Below, piece after piece: positions 35,939 through 45,949 of a stretch of DNA of 64,000 nucleotides. Both the position numbers and the translations under genes were made by a program. The stretch lies in NCBI RefSeq assembly GCF_015163715.1, contig NZ_JADDUM010000036.1:58146-122145 (forward strand). The letters run 5' to 3'. The stretch's first letter is position 1, and every line of letters starts with the position of its first letter. The notes under the pieces were generated by a model. The model did no database searches. It worked only from the letters and a program-made list of their open reading frames with translations, and was not told the DNA's origin. Source of the DNA: Pseudomonas cyclaminis. Lineage in GTDB: Bacteria; Pseudomonadota; Gammaproteobacteria; Pseudomonadales; Pseudomonadaceae.

Positions 35939-37432
35939 TTAGAGCTTGATCCAGGTCGACTTAAGTTCGGTGTATTTGTCGAACGCATGCAGCGACTTGT
36001 CGCGACCGTTACCCGATTGCTTGAAGCCACCAAACGGCGCGGTCATGTCGCCGCCGTCGTATTGATTGACCCACACGCTGCCGGCGCGCAGGGCCTTGGC
36101 GGTCAGGTGCGCTTTGGAGATGTCAGCGGTCCACACGGCGGCGGCCAGGCCATACACCGTGTCGTTGGCAATCTTGATCGCCTCTTCGGCGCTGTCGAAG
36201 GTGATCACCGAGAGTACCGGGCCGAAGATCTCTTCCTGGGCGATCTTCATGGCATTGGTCACGCCGTCGAAAATCGTTGGCTCGACGTAGGTACCGCCGG
36301 TTTCCTCCAGAATGCGCTTGCCGCCGGCCACCAGTTTGGCGCCATCGGCGTGACCCGCTTCGATGTACGACAGCACGGTGTTCATCTGCTGGGTGTCCAC
36401 CAGCGCGCCGACGGTGGTCGCCGGGTCCAGCGGGTTACCGGGCTTCCAGGCCTTGAGGGCCTCGATGACCAGCGGCAGGAATGTATCTTTGATGGAGCGC
36501 TCTACCAGCAAGCGCGAACCGGCGGTGCAGACTTCGCCCTGGTTGAAGGCAATGGCGCTGGCTGCTGATTTTGCGGCGGCTTGCAGGTCCGGCGCGTCGG
36601 CGAACACGATGTTCGGGCTTTTGCCGCCGGCTTCCAGCCATACGCGCTTCATGTTCGACTCGCCGGAGCGGATCAACAGCTGTTTGGCGATCTTGGTCGA
36701 GCCGGTGAATACCAGCGTGTCGACGTCCATGTGCAGCGCCAGCGCATTGCCGACGGTGTGGCCGTAGCCCGGCAGCACGTTGAACACGCCTTTCGGAATA
36801 CCGGCTTCAACCGCCAGGGCCGCGATACGGATGGCGGTCAGCGGGGATTTTTCGGACGGTTTGAGGATCACCGAGTTACCGGTGGACAACGCCGGGCCGA
36901 GTTTCCAGCAGGCCATCATCAGCGGGAAGTTCCACGGCACGATGGCGCCAACCACGCCGACCGGCTCGCGGGTTACCAGGCCCAGTTGATCGTGCGGCGT
37001 GGCGGCGACTTCGTCGTAGATCTTGTCGATAGCCTCGCCGCTCCAGCTCAGGGCATTTGCCGCGCCGGGTACGTCGATGTTCAGGGAGTCGCTGATCGGC
37101 TTGCCCATGTCCAGGGTTTCCAGCAGCGCCAGCTCTTCGGCATTGGCCTTGAGCAGCGCCGCGAAACGGATCATGGTGGCTTTGCGTTTGGCCGGCGCCA
37201 GGCGCGACCAAGCGCCGGAATTGAAGGTGGCGCGGGCATTTTCGACGGCGCGCTGGGCGTCGGCGGCGTCACAGCTGGCAACGGTGGTCAGCAGGCGGCC
37301 GTCGACCGGGCTTATGCATTCGAAGGTGTCACCGGAAACAGCGGCGGTGTATTCGCCATTGATATAGGCGCGGCCTTCGATCTTCAGATCCTTGGCGCGT
37401 TGTTCCCAGTCGGCACGGGTCAGGGTGGTCAT
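35939..37432 (-). CDS. kauB: Aldehyde dehydrogenase KauB/PauC/PuuC-type (497 aa)
   Basis: NAD(P)-dependent oxidation of omega-amino or gamma-glutamyl aldehydes in polyamine and arginine breakdown. Catalytic Cys is in FNQGEVCTAGSRLLV and catalytic Glu in VWLEAGGKSPNIVF; the cofactor motif is FTGSTKIAKQL. The length is that of the ALDH family. Its place downstream of the pauB-like gene and close to dad genes matches PA5312 (kauB/pauC). It is divergent from the cupin gene, with a near-perfect palindrome between them. Confidence 0.93.
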   Translation of the reverse strand: MTTLTRADWEQRAKDLKIEGRAYINGEYTAAVSGDTFECISPVDGRLLTTVASCDAADAQRAVENARATFNSGAWSRLAPAKRKATMIRFAALLKANAEELALLETLDMGKPISDSLNIDVPGAANALSWSGEAIDKIYDEVAATPHDQLGLVTREPVGVVGAIVPWNFPLMMACWKLGPALSTGNSVILKPSEKSPLTAIRIAALAVEAGIPKGVFNVLPGYGHTVGNALALHMDVDTLVFTGSTKIAKQLLIRSGESNMKRVWLEAGGKSPNIVFADAPDLQAAAKSAASAIAFNQGEVCTAGSRLLVERSIKDTFLPLVIEALKAWKPGNPLDPATTVGALVDTQQMNTVLSYIEAGHADGAKLVAGGKRILEETGGTYVEPTIFDGVTNAMKIAQEEIFGPVLSVITFDSAEEAIKIANDTVYGLAAAVWTADISKAHLTAKALRAGSVWVNQYDGGDMTAPFGGFKQSGNGRDKSLHAFDKYTELKSTWIKL

Positions 37433-37600
37433 GCGAGTGTCCTCCTCTTGTTGAATACAAGGGCCAGGCGATGTCCCCCGGCAGCCTCAAAGAATGCTTG
37501 CCCGCCAGCCAACTGTTCGGCTCAAAGGCAGCTGCCACCCTAAACCAGCGGCTGGGGATGTTTCAATATATTTGACATAACGCCGGTAAACGCCCTTGCG

Positions 37601-37620
37601 ATGTTCATTTTAATAAACAT
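37601..37620. promoter_or_regulatory. Palindrome in the kauB / cupin intergenic region
   Basis: ATGTTCATT-TT-AATAAACAT: eight of nine base pairs match between the arms. It lies about 170 bases before kauB and 43 before the cupin gene, a good candidate operator for a regulator of amine catabolism, possibly PauR. The binding protein is not known from the sequence. Confidence 0.45.
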
Positions 37621-37662
37621 AGACTTTGGGCTCTCCAACCCCAGGCCAGACGGGACACGCAC

Positions 37663-38025
37663 ATGAGCATCCAGGACATCGTCGACTTCAGCCAAGCCAC
37701 CACCGCCCCCGACCGCTATCGCCCTGCCGCCGAAAAAATCCTCAAGGGCGATCCCGAGCAGACGGTCTACAACCACTACAACAGCCCATGTGGCCAGATG
37801 AGTGCAGGGGTCTGGGAAGGTGAGGTCGGACAATGGAAGGTCAGCTACACCGAGCATGAGTACTGCGAGATCGTGCAGGGTGTGTCCGTGCTGCGCGACG
37901 CCGAGGGCAACGCCAAGACCTTGCGCGCCGGCGACCGCTTCGTGATTCCCGCCGGCTTCAGTGGCACCTGGGAAGTACTGGAACCTTGCCGCAAGATCTA
38001 CGTGGTGTTTGAACAGAAGGCCTGA
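37663..38025 (+). CDS. Cupin-fold protein (DUF861 family, 120 aa)
   Basis: A single small beta-barrel of the (S)-ureidoglycine aminohydrolase-like cupin group (EVGQWKVSYTEHEYCEIVQGV, then LRAGDRFVIPAGFSGTWEVLEP). The metal His/Glu pattern is only partly kept, as in many DUF861 members. Often found beside polyamine genes in Pseudomonas (PA5314-like position). Enzymatic activity is unknown. It is followed by a strong terminator. Confidence 0.85.
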   Translation: MSIQDIVDFSQATTAPDRYRPAAEKILKGDPEQTVYNHYNSPCGQMSAGVWEGEVGQWKVSYTEHEYCEIVQGVSVLRDAEGNAKTLRAGDRFVIPAGFSGTWEVLEPCRKIYVVFEQKA

Positions 38026-38042
38026 TCAACCAAATTCCACGC

Positions 38043-38079
38043 AAAAAAAAGCCCGACTCGTGAGAGACGGGCTTTTTTT
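38043..38079. terminator. Bidirectional terminator between the cupin gene and rpmG
   Basis: A GC stem, GCCCG(A/T)CTC paired with GAGACGGGC, is flanked by eight As on the left and eight Ts on the right, so it can end both the cupin and the rpmBG transcripts. Confidence 0.92.
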
Positions 38080-38097
38080 CACAAGGAAGAAAATCAA

Positions 38098-38253
38098 TTA
38101 CTTGATTTTGCCTTCTTTGTAGATCACGTGCTTGCGAACGCGCGGGTCGAACATTTTCTTTTCGAGCTTGTCCGGGGTAGTACGCTTGTTCTTGTCGGTA
38201 GTGTAGAAGTGACCAGTACCGGCGCTAGAGATCATTCGAATCAATTCACGCAT
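38098..38253 (-). CDS. rpmG: 50S ribosomal protein L33 (51 aa)
   Basis: The start [19 protein letters not shown] and the end [14 protein letters not shown] are those of L33. It lacks the zinc-binding Cys pairs, so it is the zinc-independent form. It follows rpmB after 11 bases in one operon, the standard rpmBG order. Confidence 0.97.
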   Translation of the reverse strand: MRELIRMISSAGTGHFYTTDKNKRTTPDKLEKKMFDPRVRKHVIYKEGKIK

Positions 38254-38264
38254 GATAGAGCTCC

Positions 38265-38498
38265 TTAGATCTTGCCAGCGGCACGGATTTCGGCCAGCAC
38301 GACAGTGATGCCACGCTTGTCGATGATACGCATGCCTTTAGCAGATACACGCAGGCGAACAAAACGTTTCTCTTCTTCAACCCAGAAGCGGTGATGCTGC
38401 AGGTTCGGCAGGAAACGACGACGGGTTTTGTTATTTGCGTGGGAAATGTTATTCCCAGTCACCGGACCCTTACCGGTAACTTGACAGACTCTCGACAT
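38265..38498 (-). CDS. rpmB: 50S ribosomal protein L28 (77 aa)
   Basis: Full-length L28 with [33 protein letters not shown] and the C-terminal [16 protein letters not shown]. First gene of rpmBG. Confidence 0.97.
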   Translation of the reverse strand: MSRVCQVTGKGPVTGNNISHANNKTRRRFLPNLQHHRFWVEEEKRFVRLRVSAKGMRIIDKRGITVVLAEIRAAGKI

Positions 38499-38956
38499 GC
38501 CTCAGCCCTCTAAAACCACATGCCCAACCCGGCATGGGTTGGCCGCTTAATCTCTCAGTCATTTGGCGCCAGGCGCCGCGTTTCTTTAAGGGTCTTACCG
38601 GCTACACCTACAGTGAAGGAACCGGGCCCCTAGAAAAGAGCGCTGCTTTATACCAGAAAGACCCTGACGCAACAACAGCGAGTGTGTTTTTACCGGAGTA
38701 AATCTCGGCCGTTGACGCCTGAACCGTTGCCAGGAGGGGCCGCTACAACAGCCGACCGCTCGTCGCACAGAATGATTTTCAGCGCCCGCGCGCACCGTAA
38801 AGTGCGCGACAAAACAATCTGAGGCGCCATCAAAACAGCATTTGAGCCAAAAGCACAGGCAAAAATGGGCTAGTCATTTATCAATCAGAGCACTACGGTA
38901 GGACTTTTCCAGACTGCACTCGCAGATGGGCCTTCGATCTGCAAAGGAAACCGAAT
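38499..38956. other. Intergenic region rpmB / peptide-binding protein
   Basis: About 460 bases without a gene I can support. A hairpin, CCAACCC-GGCAT-GGGTTGG (38524-38542), lies in the rpmB leader about 25 bases upstream of the start and might be a regulatory leader structure. GGCGCC repeats (about 38566-38580) are near it. The right part carries the promoter of the binding-protein gene, with AGGAAAC as ribosome binding site just before 38957. Confidence 0.45.
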
Positions 38957-40545
38957 ATGCGCCTCGCTGCCCTACCGCTGTTGCTTGCCCCTCTCTTTAT
39001 CGCTCCGCTGGCCTCTGCCGCCACCAACCTGAGCGTGTGCACCGAGGCCAGCCCTGAAGGGTTTGATGTGGTGCAGTACAACTCGCTGACCACCACCAAC
39101 GCTTCCGCCGACGTATTGATGAACCGCCTGGTGGACTTCGATGCCGCCAGCGGGAAGTTGGTGCCAAGCCTGGCGGACAGCTGGGACGTGTCGCCGGACG
39201 GCCTGACCTACACCTTCAAGCTGCACCCGGACGTGAAGTTCCACCGTACCGAGTACTTCACCCCCAGTCGCAGCCTGACCGCCGAAGACGTGCGCTTCAG
39301 CTTCGAGCGCATGCTCGACCCGGCCAACCCGTGGCACAAGATCGCCCAGAGCGGTTTCCCCCACGCCCAGTCGCTGCAACTGCCGACACTGGTCAAGAAG
39401 ATCGATGCCCTCGACCCACTGACCGTGCGCTTCACCCTGGACCACGCCGACTCCACCTTCCTCGCAGCCCTGAGCATGGGCTTCGCCTCGATTTACCCGG
39501 CAGAATACGCCGACAAATTGCTCAAGGCCGGCACGCCCGAGAAGCTCAACAGCCAACCGATTGGCACCGGGCCGTTCATTTTCAGTCGTTTCCAGAAAGA
39601 CGCCGTGGTTCGCTACAAAGCCAACCCGGACTACTTTGGCGGCAAACCGGCTGTGGATAACTTGATCTTCGCGATCACACCGGACGCCAACGTGCGCTTG
39701 CAGAAGCTGCACCGCGATGAATGCCAGATCGCCCTGTCGCCCAAGCCACTGGATGTGGGCCAGGCCGAGAAAGACCCGGCCCTCAAAGTGGAAAAAACCG
39801 CCGCATTCATGACCGCATTCGTGGCGATCAACAGCCAGCACCCACCCCTGGACAAGCCCGAAGTGCGTCAGGCGATCAACCTGGCCTTCGACAAGGCCAG
39901 CTACCTCAAAGCGGTATTTGAAGGCACCGCCGAAGCCGCCAACGGCCCTTATCCACCCAATACATGGAGCTACGCCAAGGACTTGCCGGGTTATCCACAG
40001 GACCTCGCCAAGGCCAAGGCCCTGCTCAATCGCGCCGGGCTCAAGGATGGCTTCAAGACCACCATTGGACACGCCCCACCGGCAGCCTGCTGAACCCCAA
40101 CCCGAACCTCGGCGCGCAACTGCTGCAAGCCGACCTGGCCAAAGTCGGCATCCAGGCCGAGATCCGCGTGATCGAATGGGGCGAGCTGATTCGCCGCGCC
40201 AAAGCCGGCGAGCATGACCTGCTGTTCATGGGCTGGGCAGGCGATAACGGCGACCCGGATAACTTCCTGACCCCGCAGTTTTCTTGCGCAGCGGTGAAAT
40301 CCGGCACCAACTTCGCGCGTTACTGCGACCCGGCGCTGGACAAGCTGATCAGTGCCGGCAAGACCACCAGCGAGCAAGGGGTGCGCAGCAAGCTGTATCA
40401 ACAGGCCCAGGCGCAGATCCAGCAGCAGGCTTTGTGGCTGCCGCTGGCGCATCCGACCGCGTTTGCCCTGGCCCGCAAAAACGTCGAGGGATATCAGGTG
40501 AGCCCATTCGGGCGCCAGGACTTCTCGAAGGTCAGCGTCAAATAG
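38957..40545 (+). pseudogene. Dipeptide/oligopeptide ABC transporter substrate-binding protein, frameshifted
   Basis: An SBP_bac_5 periplasmic protein of the DppA type with a signal peptide (1-21). The 5' frame runs to LKDGFKTTIG and stops at 40093; the 3' frame continues with WTRPTGSLLNPNPNLGAQLLQADL and ends FGRQDFSKVSVK. The expected TTIWTRP needs one more T in ATTGG (about 40065), after which a single frame of 529 residues, the DppA length, results. Position equals the DppA-like protein PA5317. No permease genes follow, so it would use a transporter encoded elsewhere. Confidence 0.87.
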
Positions 40546-40552
40546 CAGCTGC

Positions 40553-40583
40553 AAGCTGCAAGCCGACTTGAGGCTTGCAGCTT
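40553..40583. terminator. Long hairpin between the binding protein and radC
   Basis: AAGCTGCAAGCC and GGCTTGCAGCTT pair perfectly over seven bases (GACTTGA). There is no T run directly after it, so it may be a mRNA-stabilising repeat rather than a simple terminator. Similar GCAGCTTGCAAGC sequences are a frequent intergenic repeat in Pseudomonas. Confidence 0.55.
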
Positions 40584-40605
40584 GAAACTTGCAGCTACCC
40601 CTCCC

Positions 40606-41280
40606 CTACATCCATCCGTATTCCGCCATCGATAATGGATCACCATCCCCCACGATGATGTGATCCAACACCCGCACATCCACCATCTCCAGCGCTTTCT
40701 GCAGGACTTTGGTCAATTTTCGATCAGCCGCACTCGGCTCCACGCTTCCCGAAGGATGGTTGTGACACAAGATCAACGCCGCCGCGTTGTTGGCCAGTGC
40801 GCGCTTGACCACTTGCCGGGGGTACACCACTGCGGCGTCGATGGTGCCCTCAGATAACGCCTCGAAGCCCAATACCCGATGTTTTGAATCGAGAAACAGG
40901 CAGCCAAAGACCTCGTGGGGCTCATGGCGCAACAGCGCCTTGAGGTAGCCCCGCACGACCGCCGGGCTTTCCAGTACCGACTCACTGCGCAATTGTTCGG
41001 CCATATGCCGCCGCGACATTTCCAGTACCGCCTGCAGTTGGGCAAACTTCGCCGGCCCCAAGCCCAGTTGCTGGCTGAACAGCGCCTGGTTGGACTCCAG
41101 CAGCGGGCGCAAGCCACCAAATTGGGCCAGCAGATGGCGCGCCAGGTCCACCGCACTCCGACCTGCTACACCTGTACGCAGAAAGATTGCCAACAATTCG
41201 GCATCCGACAAACTTTCCGCGCCCCATGCCAAAAGCTTCTCCCGCGGACGCTCTGCCGCCGGCCAGTCACGAATACTCAT
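40606..41280 (-). CDS. radC: RadC family JAB1/MPN-domain protein (224 aa)
   Basis: A helix-hairpin-helix-like N-terminal half and a JAMM metalloprotease-like domain: [10 protein letters not shown], then [14 protein letters not shown] with the zinc ligands. Despite its name, the family's role in DNA repair is doubtful. It is divergent from coaBC (about 140 bases), a conserved arrangement. Confidence 0.93.
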   Translation of the reverse strand: MSIRDWPAAERPREKLLAWGAESLSDAELLAIFLRTGVAGRSAVDLARHLLAQFGGLRPLLESNQALFSQQLGLGPAKFAQLQAVLEMSRRHMAEQLRSESVLESPAVVRGYLKALLRHEPHEVFGCLFLDSKHRVLGFEALSEGTIDAAVVYPRQVVKRALANNAAALILCHNHPSGSVEPSAADRKLTKVLQKALEMVDVRVLDHIIVGDGDPLSMAEYGWM

Positions 41281-41423
41281 CCCACCTCCCTATGCATGTG
41301 CGCCGCTGCTGCCTGACAGACGCTGTGTTATCGTAGGCCCTCTTTTTTGCGTGCGATTTCACCTGGGGAGGGGAGATCGCAGGCGTCACTGAACTGGCTT
41401 CACTGAACTGGAAAGGCAAACCA

Positions 41424-42632
41424 ATGCAGCGTCTGTATCGGAAACGCATCGTTCTCGGCGTCGGCGGCGGCATTGCCGCCTACAAGAGCGCAGAGCTGGT
41501 TCGCAGGCTCCTGGACCAAGGCGCCGAAGTGCGCGTGGTCATGACCCGTGGTGGCAGTGAGTTCATCACCCCCCTGACCATGCAGGCCTTGTCCGGCCAC
41601 CCGGTTCACCTGGACCTGCTGGACCCGGCGGCCGAAGCCGCCATGGGCCACATCGAACTGGCCAAATGGGCCGACCTGGTGCTGATCGCCCCAGCCACCG
41701 CGGACCTGATCGCCCGCCTTGCCCAAGGCATTGCCGACGACCTGCTGACCACGCTGGTACTGGCCACCGACGCCACCGTGGCCATCGCCCCGGCCATGAA
41801 CCAGGCCATGTGGCGCGATCCGGCCACCCAAGCCAACACTCAACTCCTGCAAAGTCGTGGCCTCAAGGTGTTCGGCCCGGCGTCCGGCAGCCAGGCCTGC
41901 GGCGACGTGGGCATGGGCCGCATGCTCGAAGCCACCGACCTGGCCCTGTGCGCCGCAGAGTGCTTCCAGCACCTGGCCCTGACCGGCAAGCACGTGCTGA
42001 TCACCGCTGGCCCGACCCAGGAAAACATCGACCCGGTGCGCTACATCACCAACCATAGCTCAGGAAAAATGGGCTTTGCGCTGGCAGAAGCGGCGGTCGA
42101 GGCAGGCGCCCGTGTCACCTTGATCACCGGACCGGTGCATTTGCCGACCCCTGATCGCGTCACGCGAATCGACGTAGTCAGCGCCCGGGACATGCTCGCG
42201 GCCTGCGAAGCGGCCATTCCCTGCGACCTGTTTATCGCCTCAGCAGCGGTTGCGGACTACCGCCCGGAAGTCGTCGCCCCGCAAAAGCTCAAGAAAGACC
42301 CTACAAGCGGCGACGGCCTGCTCCTGCAAATGGTGCGCAACCCGGACATCCTGGCCACCATCGCCACCCGTCCAGACCGCCCGTTCAGCGTCGGCTTCGC
42401 GGCCGAGACCGAACACTTGCTGGACTACGCCGCACGCAAATTGAAAGACAAAAACCTCGACCTGATCGTTGCCAATGATGTCGCCAACCCGAGCATCGGC
42501 TTCAACAGCGAGGAAAACGCCTGCAGCGTGATTGACCGCGACCTGCACGCGACCCTTTTCGCCCAGACCAGCAAGGGCAAGATTGCCCGACAACTGATCT
42601 CTTTTATCGCCCAACGGCTGAACCAGGTTTAA
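41424..42632 (+). CDS. coaBC: Bifunctional phosphopantothenoylcysteine decarboxylase / synthetase (402 aa)
   Basis: Two steps of coenzyme A synthesis. The N-terminal flavoprotein decarboxylase (CoaC, about 1-190) has [15 protein letters not shown], the catalytic His at about 76 ([11 protein letters not shown]), PAMNQAMW and [10 protein letters not shown]. The C-terminal CTP-dependent synthetase (CoaB) has [35 protein letters not shown] and KLKKD with the catalytic Lys. dut follows after five bases. Confidence 0.96.
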   Translation: MQRLYRKRIVLGVGGGIAAYKSAELVRRLLDQGAEVRVVMTRGGSEFITPLTMQALSGHPVHLDLLDPAAEAAMGHIELAKWADLVLIAPATADLIARLAQGIADDLLTTLVLATDATVAIAPAMNQAMWRDPATQANTQLLQSRGLKVFGPASGSQACGDVGMGRMLEATDLALCAAECFQHLALTGKHVLITAGPTQENIDPVRYITNHSSGKMGFALAEAAVEAGARVTLITGPVHLPTPDRVTRIDVVSARDMLAACEAAIPCDLFIASAAVADYRPEVVAPQKLKKDPTSGDGLLLQMVRNPDILATIATRPDRPFSVGFAAETEHLLDYAARKLKDKNLDLIVANDVANPSIGFNSEENACSVIDRDLHATLFAQTSKGKIARQLISFIAQRLNQV

Positions 42633-42637
42633 TTTCC

Positions 42638-43093
42638 ATGCACGCTTTGCAAGCCAAGATCCTCGACCCACGCATCGGCACCGAATTCCCACTGCCGGCC
42701 TACGCCACCCCTGGCTCCGCCGGCCTGGACCTGCGCGCCATGCTCAAGCAAGACACCCTGCTTGAACCGGGCCAGACCGTCCTGATTCCGACCGGCCTGT
42801 CGATCTACGTGGGCGACCCTGGCTTGGCGGCGCTGATCCTGCCGCGCTCCGGCCTGGGTCACAAACACGGCATCGTGCTGGGCAACCTGGTCGGTCTGAT
42901 CGACTCGGACTACCAGGGCGAGCTGATGGTGTCGTGCTGGAACCGTGGCCAGACTGCCTTCAACATCGTGGTCGGCGAGCGCATCGCCCAGCTGGTTCTT
43001 GTGCCGGTAGTGCAGGCGCACTTCGAACTGGTGCAGGAATTCGATGAAACCCAGCGCGGCGCAGGCGGCTTCGGGCATTCCGGCAGTCTCTGA
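42638..43093 (+). CDS. dut: Deoxyuridine triphosphate nucleotidohydrolase (151 aa)
   Basis: Trimeric dUTPase. The five motifs are visible: [26 protein letters not shown] (catalytic Asp), [10 protein letters not shown], and the C-terminal P-loop-like [10 protein letters not shown]. The length is standard. It is linked with coaBC as in most gammaproteobacteria. Confidence 0.97.
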   Translation: MHALQAKILDPRIGTEFPLPAYATPGSAGLDLRAMLKQDTLLEPGQTVLIPTGLSIYVGDPGLAALILPRSGLGHKHGIVLGNLVGLIDSDYQGELMVSCWNRGQTAFNIVVGERIAQLVLVPVVQAHFELVQEFDETQRGAGGFGHSGSL

Positions 43094-43357
43094 CTAAGCT
43101 GAACCTGGCCGAGTGTTTCTGCCCGGCCAGACGCCACCGCATGGCTTTTCAGGATGAAGAATGCGCGGAATTTATCAGCGAGATTTCCATTGTGAAATCA
43201 ATGTATTACGCAGAAAAAAGCCAGGCCGCCAAACGCCGATGGCATTTTTGCACCACGAACTCTCTGCCGAAAACACCGTCATACCCTTCAGTTTAAGCCT
43301 GCCGGTCAGCCACATTAAGGCCAGCCTTGCCCCCTTCAGATGGAGTTTCCCCCCGCG

Positions 43358-44755
43358 ATGAGTACCGCAGCCCGAGTAGCCCCGACATTTCCCGACAGCA
43401 TTTTTCGCGCCTATGACATCCGTGGCGTGGTGCCCAAGACCCTGACCGCCGAAACGGCCTACTGGATTGGCCGCGCCATTGGCGCCCAGAGCCTGGCCCA
43501 GGATGAGCCCAACGTTTCGGTCGGCCGCGACGGTCGTTTGTCCGGCCCGGAACTGGTGGAACAACTGATCCAGGGCCTGGCCGACGCCGGTTGCCACGTC
43601 AGCGACGTCGGCCTGGTGCCAACGCCGGCGCTGTACTACGCCGCCAACGTCCTGGCCGGCAAATCAGGGGTGATGCTCACCGGCAGCCACAACCCGTCGG
43701 ACTACAACGGTTTCAAGATCGTCATTGCTGGCGACACCCTGGCCAACGAACAGATCCAGGCCCTGCACACTCGCCTGAAGACCAACGACCTGACCAGCGG
43801 CAAAGGCAGCATCACCAAAGTCGACATCCTGCCGCGCTACTCCGATGAAATCACCCGCGACGTCAAGCTCGCCCGCCGCCTCAAAGTGGTGGTGGACTGC
43901 GGCAACGGCGCGGCCGGCGTGATCGCGCCGCAATTGCTCGAAGCGCTGAACTGCGAAGTGATTCCGTTATTCTGCGACGTTGATGGCAACTTCCCGAACC
44001 ATCACCCGGATCCAGGCAAACCTGAGAACCTCGTGGACCTGATCGCCAAGGTCAAGGAAACCGGCGCTGACGTCGGCCTGGCCTTCGACGGTGACGGCGA
44101 CCGCGTCGGTGTAGTGACTGAAACCGGCGAGATCGTCTTCCCCGACCGCTTGCTGATGCTGTTCGCCCGCGACGTAGTGGCGCGCAATCCCGACGCCGAA
44201 ATCATTTTCGACGTGAAGTGCACCCGTCGCCTGACGCCGCTGATCAAGGAATACGGCGGCCGTCCGCTAATGTGGAAGACCGGTCACTCGTTGATCAAAA
44301 AGAAAATGAAGGAAACCGGCGCCCTGTTGGCCGGCGAAATGAGCGGTCACGTGTTCTTCAAGGAGCGCTGGTTCGGCTTTGATGATGGTATTTACAGCGC
44401 CGCTCGTCTGCTGGAGATCCTCAGCAAGGAAAAATCCACCTGCGATTCGCTGTTCCAGACGTTCCCGAATGATATTTCTACGCCAGAGATCAATATCCAT
44501 GTGACCGAGGAGAGCAAATTCAGCATCATTGACGCACTGCACGATGCGCAATGGGGCGAAGGCGCCAACCTGACCACCATTGATGGTGTGCGAGTCGATT
44601 ACGCCAAAGGCTGGGGCCTGGTTCGCGCGTCCAACACCACACCGGTGCTGGTCCTGCGTTTCGAGGCGGATACCGAGGCTGAGTTGCAGCGCATCAAGGA
44701 CGTGTTCCACGCCCAGTTGAAACGTGTTGCCCCTGATCTCCAATTACCGTTCTGA
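43358..44755 (+). CDS. algC: Phosphomannomutase/phosphoglucomutase AlgC (465 aa)
   Basis: Converts Man-6-P to Man-1-P for alginate and Glc-6-P to Glc-1-P for LPS and rhamnolipid precursors. The phosphoserine loop is TGSHNPSDYNG, the Mg loop DGDGDRVG, the sugar-binding loop GEMSGHVFF and the phosphate-binding loop RASNTTPVLVLRFE. The start at 43358 gives MSTAARVAPTFPDSIFRAYDIRG, matching the P. aeruginosa enzyme; a start six codons earlier is possible. The 260 bases upstream contain no gene I can support. Confidence 0.96.
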   Translation: MSTAARVAPTFPDSIFRAYDIRGVVPKTLTAETAYWIGRAIGAQSLAQDEPNVSVGRDGRLSGPELVEQLIQGLADAGCHVSDVGLVPTPALYYAANVLAGKSGVMLTGSHNPSDYNGFKIVIAGDTLANEQIQALHTRLKTNDLTSGKGSITKVDILPRYSDEITRDVKLARRLKVVVDCGNGAAGVIAPQLLEALNCEVIPLFCDVDGNFPNHHPDPGKPENLVDLIAKVKETGADVGLAFDGDGDRVGVVTETGEIVFPDRLLMLFARDVVARNPDAEIIFDVKCTRRLTPLIKEYGGRPLMWKTGHSLIKKKMKETGALLAGEMSGHVFFKERWFGFDDGIYSAARLLEILSKEKSTCDSLFQTFPNDISTPEINIHVTEESKFSIIDALHDAQWGEGANLTTIDGVRVDYAKGWGLVRASNTTPVLVLRFEADTEAELQRIKDVFHAQLKRVAPDLQLPF

Positions 44756-44774
44756 TTTTTTACCGGAGCCCTGA

Positions 44775-45680
<906 letters not shown>

Positions 45681-45693
45681 TTTATAAAACACC

Positions 45694-45780
45694 AAAAAAC
45701 CGCAGTTTCTTACGCAACCTACGAAAGTACGTATACATGTACGGAACGTTCGTCAGGCAAAGTAGAATCTGCGGTTTTTT
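45694..45780 (+). terminator. Large stem-loop after argB, terminator-like with structured loop
   Basis: AAAAAACCGCAG (45694-45705) and CTGCGGTTTTTT (45769-45780) are perfect 12-base inverted copies, but 63 bases separate them. Inside are a second pair, ACGAA (45721) and TTCGT (45749), and GTAC-rich palindromic sequence. The outer stem with its T run could terminate argB; the interior is unusual for a terminator and may fold into a cruciform or small RNA. Confidence 0.6.
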
Positions 45781-45853
45781 ATGCGCAATGGAAACGCGGC
45801 CTACAACGATGATCACAAAAACGCGGCTGAAGCTTTTTCAGTATTAATAGGTA

Positions 45854-45871
45854 TTTCAACACTCACTGAAA
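45854..45871. promoter_or_regulatory. Candidate AbiEi operator, site 1
   Basis: TTTCA-ACACTCAC-TGAAA, a perfect 5-bp inverted repeat with an 8-base centre. Nearly the same sequence recurs at 45919-45938. AbiEi antitoxins are known to repress their own operon through inverted repeats upstream of the gene. Confidence 0.6.
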
Positions 45872-45881
45872 TCATCATAAA

Positions 45882-45894
45882 AGGTGAAACACCT
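45882..45894. promoter_or_regulatory. Short palindrome between the AbiEi sites
   Basis: AGGTG-AAA-CACCT, a perfect 5-bp inverted repeat in the middle of the abiE promoter region. It could be a regulator site or an RNA hairpin in the leader. Confidence 0.35.
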
Positions 45895-45918
45895 AGACTT
45901 TTTTCATCGTGATAGCTA

Positions 45919-45938
45919 TTTTCAACATTCGCTGAAAA
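45919..45938. promoter_or_regulatory. Candidate AbiEi operator, site 2
   Basis: TTTTCA-ACATTCGC-TGAAAA, a perfect 6-bp inverted repeat sharing the TTTCAACA-TC-CTGAAA pattern of site 1. It ends 11 bases before the abiEi start, where binding would block the ribosome binding site or promoter. Confidence 0.6.
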
Positions 45939-45949
45939 GGGCTTAATTA

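Noticed and set aside
43141..43296. Short frame of about 51 codons between dut and algC
   Set aside because: No ribosome binding site, no recognisable protein features and unusual composition; treated as non-coding.
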